Both the position numbers and the translations under genes were made by a program. Below the pieces are notes generated by a model that worked only from the letters and a program-made list of their open reading frames with translations, searched no databases and was not told the origin of the DNA. A stretch of DNA of 38,790 bases from Catenaria anguillulae PL171 (lineage: Eukaryota > Blastocladiomycota > Blastocladiomycetes > Blastocladiales > Catenariaceae), in contig MCFL01000224.1 in NCBI GenBank assembly GCA_002102555.1, forward strand, positions 1-38,790. Direction: 5' to 3'. Shown here in pieces: positions 30,562 through 38,790 of the stretch (the first letter of the stretch is position 1; every line of letters starts with the position of its first letter).

Positions 30562-32059
30562 ATGGCTCCATCCCCTTTCCATCCCTCCTTGTCCTCGTCT
30601 CCATCCTCCTCCTCATCATTATCCACTTCAACGTCCTCATCTTCCATTGACCATTCTCATACCCCACCAATGGTCCTCCTTCATTCTCAGCAACAGCAGC
30701 CATCAAAGCAGCGCTCTTCCGCGTCAACAACCACTTCCACGACGGCACTTGCCACAGCTGCACGTCGCCATCACCGACCGACGCCCTCAAGCACTTGCGC
30801 CCGGCCATCCCTTCCCCCAACACGCTTCTTGCCTCGCTACTCGCCAATCCGGACGCTCACCAGCTCGACTTTTTGTCCCTGTTTGACCCGCCAGCCACGT
30901 TGCCAAGTGACGTCCTCAACTCGGTATCAACCAACAATATCCGCAAGGACTCGCCAGCCATGGACGATTATTTTGGCAGTGCGGCGCAGGGTATCCGGGC
31001 TACCCACCTCCCACCGCGGCAGCCTATGCTCATCGCCGATTCGGATTGCCATCCGTGTCTCCCACAGGCTCTGGTGCTGGCACTCGCGCACCACTGACCG
31101 CCGCCGCCGGATATGCCTCTTATCCATACGCGTCGTCACATTCGGCGTACGCAAGCAGTCTCGGTCAATTCCCGCCCTCTTCTTCAGCTCACAATGCGCA
31201 TCAAGCTTCCACCAGTGCGGCTGCACTCCGGTTGCAACAACAAACAACAGACGTATGCGGACGCGTTTCGGACACGCAACCCCGCATACAACAATGGGTA
31301 CACGGGGCACCCGCTCATGCAGTACTCGCAGCAGGTCCCAAGGTCGGGCATCAATGGATACATTCAAGGCGAGGATGCGGACGACACGGACGACGTGTAT
31401 GGCATCATGTCTGCATCGCACCTCGCGCATGCACGGTCGACCGCCGCCTCTGCCGCGGCATCCACGCGCCAACTCGCACCACCCACCTCTGGCGCTGCTC
31501 CAGGCGTCGTCAACCCATCCGTGCTTGACACGCACGCGCTGCCACCCGCAGGCGCAGGCGCAAGCGCTGCCGCTTCTTCCTCCTCATCCACGGCTCTAAC
31601 GCTGCACCACGACTCAACACCCAACCTTGCCGTGCGCCTCCAGTACGCCCCGACGGCCGCTCCTTGCTGCGTGCCGACCACACGCACCATGCGTGCCAAG
31701 ACCCCATGGTGCTTGGCGGCCGTCTGGTCGACATGTCGGTGCACATGGAACACTATCTGCAGGACTTGCTGCCGCGCAAGGGCGAGGATCACTCGGACTG
31801 GCAGCCCGTTGACATCACGTTTGACATCCTGAGCAGCAGGCTGCGGCAGACGCTCGAGCAGATGGAGCGGTTCCGCGGCGACATGACGCGCAAGGCAAGT
31901 GTGGAGCGGAAAAAGGTGGCCGAGCGCGAGAGGACCAAGGCGACCAAGCGGTTGCAAGCGAGTCGCGCAGTCAAGCCCGTGTCGGCGGCGGCTGGGTCGG
32001 CCAGTGGCAATGGTAAGGCGGCGGGCAGGGCGGCAGTGACCGAGCCCGTGAGGAGCTGA
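30562..32059 (+). CDS. Low-complexity protein with C-terminal coiled coil, frame-interrupted
   Basis: Start at ATG 30562 (context ccATGgc). The frame must change four times to follow protein-like sequence to the stop at 32059, each at a homopolymer: CCCC 30662-30665, GGG 30989-30991, AAA 31242-31244, CCCC 31648-31651. Followed this way the product is about 500 residues: a Ser-rich start, a block ATAAIKAALFRVNNHFHDG with a CHSC pair, a Tyr/Ala/Ser/Gln-rich middle (YPGYPPPTAAAYA, SQQVPRSGINGYIQGEDADD), then LGGRLVDMSVHMEHYLQDL and a charged helix (LRQTLEQMERFRGDM...RKKVAERERTKATKRL) likely to be a coiled coil. I do not recognise the family. The events look like missing or extra single bases in the read consensus. 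Confidence 0.6.
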
Positions 32060-32417
32060 GCTCACTTTGCTGAGAATTCATTCGATTGATACCCGCATGG
32101 CGATTCTCTGGTTGATGTTTGCGCTCGCATCGTCTATTCATTCTTGTGTCCCATGGTTTGCAGCAAACTCCACCGCATATTTGATTCGAGATTTCTCTCT
32201 TGATTGTCCTTGATTGTTGATACGAAATACATTAAGTCTCATTACCCCATTCTCGTTTGTAGCCCTGCCTGCCTGTATTCTTCGTCTTTCTCCCTCCATG
32301 TCCATGTCCATATCCATGTAATTGTTAAACAACAGCGAGCAACAACACGTCTATCCCAGTTCCCACGTCCGTCTGATCACAAACTGCCCATACGGTTAAC
32401 TGACACATTCAATCACA
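32060..32417. other. Short intergenic spacer
   Basis: About 360 bp between two plus-strand genes. T-rich just after the upstream stop; a CCATGT-rich stretch near 32298-32320. Nothing else seen. Confidence 0.5.
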
Positions 32418-35205
32418 ATGCAAGTCACCGCACACTCCTGCATCTGGACAGTAACCCATCGTCCACTCCCACCGGCTGCCGCCGCCGCGGCTCCCGCCTC
32501 AGCCCCGACGCCAGCCCGTCGGCGCCACGTGCACCACGATTCTGGCACTGACCTCACCGACAACTACAACGACAACGAGCATGACCAGCCAAACATTCCC
32601 CACGCCCGAATGGATCCACCCGCCAACGTCCGTCTACACGCTCGGCACACACAAGAACCCAAGCTTGCCGCATCCCACCATCCAAACCAATCCTGGCTCG
32701 CCACCTCGGCCGCCCTGCACAGCCACTCGGGGCTGATGTGCTGTCCAGCACCACACGTTCAACGCTGGCCAATCTCGAATCCTTGCTACTCAACCACGCC
32801 GCGCGCCCGCTCGCTCTGCACTGGTCGCCGGCAACTACTAGTGCACGCGGGGCTCCCAGCAGTGACATGTGCGTGCATGTGCCGCTTGACACGGGCGTGC
32901 TGGCGCGCATGACCCTCAAGGTCAATTCATGGGTTCCCACCACGGATCTCGCCGACATTGTGCTTGACGCCACTCTGGCAGACTCGGCATCTGCGCAAGT
33001 CAAGACGGTCAGGGACGAGTATCGCAATTGGACGTTGGCGGACCAGGCGGCAGGTCGAATCGGTCACGAGTCGGCGGCAAAGCGCGTCTTGACGGCAACG
33101 AGTGCTGCAAAGACAAGTGGGGGAGGTGTACCGAATAGGTGGGGAGCGGCCGTGGTTGCCCCTCATTTCATTGCTTGTCATGTGCCCGCGCTGGCAAAGG
33201 TCAGGGTGTATTTTAGTGTGAATCGCCACAAGTTGGTCAGTGTGGAGCGAAGGGCCATGGGCACTCCGACCATGGTCGAGGTGGACGTGGGCAAAGAAGT
33301 GGGTGGTGGTGGAGGGGCGGCGGACTCGAGTGGAGGAGGTAAAGTCAAGCTCGAGACCTTGGCCGAGCATTTGGCCGTCGTGGGCGAACGGAGCGTGGCC
33401 ATGTATCAGATTCGCGAAACCAGCGGGGTGTACGTTTGTTTTGTTGGGCCACTTTTATCCTCCTCAGCGTTTTCAATCTAATTGGCGTTAATCAACTAAA
33501 ACAGTATGCAAATCAACCCAACGTCCACACTCGCTTTCGGTACCGACACGCTCCGCGTTGCCCATCTTTCCTGGGGCTCAACTCTGCTCACTCTGATTCA
33601 ATCCTCAACACCAACTGTCGAGGGTACGACGGAACTTTGGATTCGCGGATACGCATTCAACACAAGGTCACGCGCGTGGGAAGAGCTCGATGCCCACGGG
33701 CCAGTGATCAGTCTGCCCGCGGTCGACACGGGGGACATCAGTGCGTGGACAATGGGTGAGCCCGTGCTTGTTGGGTCATCGTCGCCCTCCAGTGGTAACG
33801 TTGAGTCTGCCAGTGCGCAAGCAGTCAATCGGCCAGCCTCGACGCGAAGCAAAGCTGCACGTGCACATGCCATGTCGTTGATGTTGGGGACGAGTACCGG
33901 CAAATTGATGCATATTGCAGTGCAATTTGCTTTGAATTCAGTCTCATGGAACCAGGTCGAGCTCTCGCACCCGATTACGCGCTGGCACCAAGTGGGGTTG
34001 TGCACCTGGCCATGCACCCAGGTGGATGCTTTATTTCTGCTGTTGACACGCTTGGCCGCGTTGCCATTGTGGATTTGGTTGGAAAGCCCGTGTCTGTTCG
34101 ACATGCATTCACTTCATCGCCAACGTCGTCATCTTTGGCCGACCCGATCCATCCACTGCAAACACTCGGATTCAACGCGCCGCCACTGCTTGCCTCTTGG
34201 ACCCCAGCGCCTCCCCATTCGTCTCTAACGGCACTGCTCCACTCCCTGGACAACGTGTCTATGTTCCCACTGCCGTTCCACTTCAACCCATCGACATTAC
34301 TACTCGTATTTGACCGCGGCCATTTGCCGCCCTCACGTTCGACTTTGCATCCACTTCCACATCACTCATCGGCTACGCCCGCCACCTGCTCGCCCGCGGC
34401 CAAATCGGGTGGATGCATGTCATGCACTTGGCCAAGCATCTACCGTTGCACTCACCGCGCGACATTGCCACTCTGGGTCACATGCTGCTCAACTCGATTC
34501 CCACACCAGCACAGGGGCAACACGACCCGATGTTCGACTCTGGCGCATACCACGCACAGCTCGCACGCATCGCAACCCGCGTGCTCGAGGCCTACCCTGC
34601 ACATGCATCCGCCACCTCGCTTGCCCGCAAACTCGTCCACGCGCACCTTGCACATGGCCGGCTTGACTCGGCACTGTCCACTGCGGCCGGAATGGCGGGC
34701 GTATGCTCGGATCTCTTACATCTCATTGCGCTGTGCGCGTCGCAACACGCCAATGCGCGCGGGCTTGCGGCCGCCGCACACTTTCAGTTTCTGAAAACGT
34801 GTCCTGACCTTACCCGCCGCTGCTTGTCGCCGACCCAACGCCGATGCCGCCGGATGATGGCGACGGCGTCCAACGGTGGATGAGCTGGTCGACATGTACA
34901 CGCGGCAAGTTGCACCGATCGCCGCGGGAACCAAGCCTGCGTTTGGTGCGCATGTGCGGCGATTGGCAGCGTATTTGGAGGTGAGTGGCAATAGAGAAGA
35001 GGCTCTGCGATGGTGGCGGAGGGTTGGGTATGAAGAGGAGGGGAGAAGAGGGGCGGACAGGGTGGCGAGTGTTTTGGGGTGGTGGGATAGCAAGAGGAGG
35101 GGTGAAGGAGAGGGCATGATAATAGGTAGTTCTTTTGTAAGCGTCGAGATGATCATGAATGTACTGGAAGCATTCTGGAACATTCTGGGTTCCCGCTTGA
35201 GTTAA
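32418..35205 (+). CDS. WDPCP: WDPCP/Fritz-type ciliogenesis and planar polarity effector, frame-interrupted
   Basis: Start at ATG 32418 (CIWTV near the start fits the family's N-terminal 'hlWs' pattern). A 75-nt intron lies at 33430-33504 and its phase agrees. Beyond that the frame changes five times, at GGGG 32729-32732, CCC 33970-33972, CC 34320-34321, CCC 34813-34815 and GG 34874-34875. The conceptual product shows propeller-like strands (GVVHLAMHPGGCFISAVDTLGRVAIVDL), LLVFDRG then FAALTFDF, and the helical Fritz domain: ARHLLARGQIGW, DPMFDSGAYHAQLARIA, ARKLVHAHLAHGRLDSALSTA and DLLHLIALCA. This order and the spacing match WDPCP. WDPCP forms the CPLANE complex with INTU and FUZ at the ciliary base, loading IFT and acting on small GTPases. 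The identification rests on remembered family patterns. Confidence 0.72.
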
Positions 35206-35473
35206 GCTTTGCTTGCCCTATCCATCGAGAAAAGGGTCGGAAACGCGTGCATTGGGGCGATGCGGCGCGCGTGACTGTCAGACTGCTGACCGTCTGATTG
35301 ATGAAGTCGCCGCCAATGAAATGAAGGCGCAAAGTCACATGAATGTATGCACGCAGTCCCGTCTTCGCCCGCCGCCCTCCAACGCCAACAACGTCCGCGC
35401 AATGCCTCCTGGTTGGGAATCTCTCTCTGCTCGTAAATGACAACCTTTCTTCGCATCGTATACTGTACCCACA

Positions 35474-36915
35474 ATGTTGACTGCTGCTTCCATCACGCCC
35501 GCCACCATCGCCACCACCGTCGTGGATCACCACCATTCCGGCAGTAGCCATGGCGCTCACCTGCGCGCTGCGCCCCTGACCAGCGCCAGCGCCGATTGGG
35601 CCGCCGACCACAACGGCCATGACGTGGTCGACGACGACGACGACGACGTCGATACTCCGCCCTCGCCACTCCTAAGCGGCTCTCGCTCGCCTCTGCTCTC
35701 ACCCTGCACGACGCCCGGAACCGTCCTCGACGTGGCCATCGCCAACGAGCGCGACGATTCGGCCGGCGAGGATTCGCTGCCGCTGCCGCCACTGGGCACT
35801 TTCAAGCCCAAGTTCACCCGCAACGGACCGCGCCCCAGGCATCACTCTGCGCCGTATCCTGTGCGCGGAACGTTTCTGCCCGTGGCGACGGGTCAGTCGC
35901 CAATGCCGATGCCTCTGGCCGTCAACAAGTTCCGGTGTGCCCAACCGAGGGAAATGAGAGTGAATGCGAGTGCCGATGACGAGCCACGGCACAATGGGTC
36001 GGCCAACGCGCTATCGGATCGCTCACTGACGCTGCGCACGTCTGACGTGTGCATGTCCGCCGAAGACATTGAAGCGGCGCGCGTCCTTGCCGGGATTCAA
36101 TCGGCGCCCAGCAGTCCCGCAGACCCGACGTTACTTCTGCCACAAACTCTGTGCCATTGGCAGCAACAACAACGCGCCGCGCCTCCATTCACGTCTCTCC
36201 GCCTACTTCGACCTACTCGTCGTACGCAACCACGCTTGCGGCCGCCATGTCCATGTACCCGCCCCCGATGTACACCAGCGGCTACCCACTCTCGCCAACC
36301 TTCATGTTCTCGCCTGGTCATACATGCCGTATTCCCCATCCATTGCGGCCGCCGCCCCCTCCATCCCCGCCACTCTCGTCCACTTCGGGCTCGCCACCCC
36401 CGCCGCCGCGCCGCCGCGCGCCCTCGGACGCATCCATGCTCGACGAAGTCGTTCAGCTCGCGCAAACCGTCGGCGCCGATGAATCCGACGACATGGTCAC
36501 ACGCACGCTGGACCGGATGCGCCGCCAAGTCGAAATGCGCGGTATGAGGAGCAGGAAACAGTTTGATGCCGATTACGCGTGGCTGAAAAAGTATTTGGCG
36601 ATTCGCCTGTTTACCAGTGGATCCAGGAGCAATGGTGGTCAGGTGCCCGGCAAATCAGCGGATGCAGGGGGAACAGTGGCGGGACCAGGGACAGAGAAGG
36701 CGTCATTGGCGGCGGTGCAGGAAGCCGTTAAATTGGCAACGGGAGGAATGCAACATGCTGGTCCGGTGATGGGGTCGTTTGGTGTGGTGGAGGCTTGCCG
36801 GCACAGCGGTCTTGACTACTTGTTTTCCTTGGGGGCCGATTTCGGTTTCCACATATGCTACAAATCCGATTCTCATACACGCGATACAATCCATTTGTTC
36901 TTTCTTTCCGATTGA
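35474..36915 (+). CDS. Low-complexity protein, unknown, frame-interrupted
   Basis: Start at ATG 35474 (cccacaATG). The N-terminal third is His/Ala-rich, then acidic (VVDDDDDDVD), followed by SP-rich segments and GTFKPKFTRNGPRPRHHSAPYP, which look like phosphorylation or docking sites. Near the TT at 36135-36136 the frame must change to continue as ATNSVPLAATTTRRAS, then a Pro/Tyr-rich stretch (MSMYPPPMYTSGYP) and a predicted helical region (MLDEVVQLAQTVGADESDDM and MRRQVEMRG...AWLKKYLAIRL). A further pair of changes around 36318-36420 is possible. The end at 36915 is tentative, because the last 60 residues lose the character of the rest. Family not recognised; a regulatory or scaffold protein is only a guess. 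Confidence 0.5.
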
Positions 36916-37214
36916 CTGGCGCAAATCTCATGACTTATCGCTCAAGCTTGCATAGCCAGTGGTGAAACGGCCGAGGATTGATAATCTGGAATTTGTTTGG
37001 TAGGGCGCGCTCGATTCTGATTTGGAGCATACCTACATGGTGCATCGTTTGAACCGCTCATGTCGGTAAGTATCTCCGGATTCTCAGCACACCGCGGACT
37101 TGCCCTACACTCTCGATTTGCTTGACGCGTCACGTCAGCTGTTCGCACAGTTCGCACACCCTGTTCTTGCTCTACTTGTCGTATGGACAACTTATGAGGA
37201 CGACTGAATGCATA

Positions 37215-37286
37215 AGCGCCATGGCGCAGTGGAAGCGCGCCAGGCTCATAACCTGGAGGTCCTCTGATCGAAACGGAGTGGCGCTA
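37215..37286 (+). tRNA. Initiator tRNA-Met(CAU)
   Basis: A perfect 7-bp acceptor (AGCGCCA/TGGCGCT) with discriminator A, A1:T72 pair, D arm GCGCAGTGGAAGCGC, anticodon loop CTCATAA, and a T loop reading GATCGAAA in place of TTCGA. The A1:U72 pair and the A54/A60 T-loop are hallmarks of eukaryotic initiator tRNA. No intron. Intact although neighbouring protein genes are frame-interrupted. Confidence 0.96.
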
Positions 37287-37502
37287 TGTATGTATTCCTT
37301 CCCTTTTGCTTTTGTTTTTATCGTTCAATCAAACTATTCCCTTTCCGCTGCGAACAATCTCAACTCAATCCATCAACCGATACATGGATGCAACTGCTAA
37401 CAACACATCACATGCACCTCGCGCAATCCACGTCACCTCAACTCCATGCCCAGTCACCACCACCGACTTGCCACACTCCCACCATCCTCCTCATCACCTG
37501 CC

Positions 37503-38615
37503 ATGCACACCAACCTCCCCACCCCGCCCAGACGCGCTGCCACGTCGCCAACGTCCAAGACGGCAACAACAACCACCGCGCGCGTGGCCACGTCCTGGCA
37601 CGAGCGCGACGAATGGTCCAAGAAGCGTGGGCTGCACGCAACCGTGCACTTTGTGGGTGGCGACCACTACACGGGCGAATGGTTCAACAACCTACGCCAT
37701 GGCCGCGGCACACATGTGGGGAAAAACACGCGTTTGTGTATGAGGGCCAATGGGAGGCCGACAAGCGGTGTGGGTACGGCACACTGTCGGTTCCCGTGAC
37801 CAACAAGGATAAGAAGCAAGACAACAAGAACAAGGCGTCAGAGACGGTCAAGCAAGCGATCAAAGGCCCGCCCACGCATACGTTTACGGCCGCGGGGCAA
37901 AGGGACACCCGTGGTGTTGAGCAAAGTGTATGCGGGCGATTGGCATGCAGATGTACGCAGTGGCGTGGGCACGGCGTATTACGCGGACGGCGCACGGTAT
38001 GAGGGCCAGTGGAAAGACAATGTCCGGTGTGGGTGGGGAACCATGTTTTATGCGGATGGGTCGAGGTATGATGGCGAGTGGAGGCCGATATGCGGCATGG
38101 ACAGGGCATTTTGTTGTTGGGTACGCACGCACAGTGCCACAAGGATCATTCGGAATTGTGAAACTCACCGCCCACCATTCTGAACCATCACGTAGCCAAC
38201 ATGGACAGGTATGAGGGTATCTTTGTCAACGACATGAAGGAAGGGCCTGGCAAGTTTTTCTTCAAGCACCGGCGCCAAGTGTACGAGGGCGAGTGGAGCG
38301 CAGACATGCCCAAATGCGGCGTCATTCACGATTTGGAGCGAGGGCGTTTCATATTGGGGCAAGCGATTGGTCACGTCCACCATTACAAAGTCAAAGTTGC
38401 CCGTGGTGCGTTTGGCTGTCTCTTCCTCATCTCGGCAGCGCATTGAGAACTTGATGACAAACGACTCGCCTTGCGGTTCTATCCAGCTGGAGTTGGCGGA
38501 TCCGGCGGCGTGCTGGCACAAAGGCGCCAAGAAATTCAAGAGGAACGTGTCCAACGGCTGTTGAACCCAGGCGCCGGTGCCGCTGCGTCGGCGCCCAACA
38601 CTCCTGGCGTTTGAT
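37503..38615 (+). CDS. MORN3: MORN repeat-containing protein 3, frame-interrupted
   Basis: Likely start at ATG 37503 (an in-frame ATG at 37446 is an alternative). A 75-nt intron (38121-38195) joins GILLLA to NMDRYEGIF. Five frame changes occur at homopolymers: AAAAA 37722-37726, a G run in 37894-37904, GG 38080-38081, GGGG 38356-38359 and CC 38502-38503. The conceptual protein follows MORN3: DEWSKKRGLHATVHFVGGDHYTGEW, then MORN units (YEGQWEADKRCGYGTL, YAGDWHADVRSGVGTAYY, YEGQWKDNVRCGWGTMFY, YDGEW, YEGIFVNDMKEGPGKFF), the VYEGEWSADMPKCGVIHDL block, and a C-terminal helix GGVLAQRRQEIQEERVQRLL. MORN3 is tied to the axoneme and sperm flagellum in animals and flagellated protists. A role in the zoospore flagellum is inference. 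Confidence 0.8.
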
Positions 38616-38790
38616 CCGCACATATTGGTGCAGAAGAGCCAATCATGTGCATAGTGTTCGAAAGAAGATAAACTATATTGTATTAGATGGTCACGCGACA
38701 ACCTTGCAAACCGAATGGAAGTAATATAAAGAAACCCGCCCGCTTGAACTTACAAGTCCAACGTGACATGGACCTTGTGTGCCGTCTTTG

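Noticed and set aside
30024-30650. 208-codon plus-strand frame as a separate gene
   Set aside because: Opens in CA/CT-rich leader-like sequence, overlaps the start of the next gene out of frame, and has no domain.
30562-38615. Programmed ribosomal frameshifting to explain the frame changes
   Set aside because: Changes occur in both directions, at many different short runs and in four unrelated genes, without a common slippery heptamer.

Overview
This window reads as nuclear DNA of a flagellated (zoosporic) fungus, most likely a blastoclad such as Allomyces or Catenaria. That placement is an inference. It rests on GC-rich coding sequence, short GT-AG introns of about 55-95 nt (many with a gtacg-type donor and a tgac-type branch site), fungal-type ERG25 and Atf1-like genes, eukaryotic tRNAs, an ankyrin-like repeat protein built on a 'GHVxVLEWW' unit, and two genes of the cilium/flagellum toolkit (WDPCP and MORN3) that non-flagellated fungi are expected to lack. 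I see no CRISPR, no bacterial operon, and no recognisable transposon or virus-derived element.

Left third (0-16.8 kb): an ankyrin-like repeat protein (minus); a tRNA-Arg fragment; a five-exon secreted subtilisin-like protease; the meiotic MutS homologue MSH5 (minus), divergent from a NUDCD1-type co-chaperone; a small membrane protein; two tRNA-Pro(UGG) genes as an inverted pair; a secreted purple-acid-phosphatase-like enzyme; and the C-4 methylsterol oxidase ERG25. All of these are intact.

Middle (16.8-29.5 kb): a stretch of about 3.8 kb with no assignable protein holds a tandem array of four units of about 340-400 bp, each carrying an intron-like segment. It is followed by proteasome subunit beta-4 (PSMB2/PRE1), an orphan seven-helix receptor-like protein (minus), pterin-4a-carbinolamine dehydratase, an Atf1/CREB-type bZIP factor, a divergent mitochondrial pair (SDHAF3 and ERV1), and the tRNA-dihydrouridine synthase DUS2 (minus).

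Right end (30.5-38.7 kb): four plus-strand genes can be followed only by changing reading frame, and nearly every change sits at a short homopolymer. They are a low-complexity protein, WDPCP (Fritz; planar cell polarity/ciliogenesis effector), another low-complexity protein, and MORN3. An intact initiator tRNA-Met lies between the last two. At least 15 such events in about 8 kb point to consensus errors rather than independent gene death, but pseudogenisation is not excluded from sequence alone. WDPCP and MORN3 suggest this end is a small flagellum-related neighbourhood.
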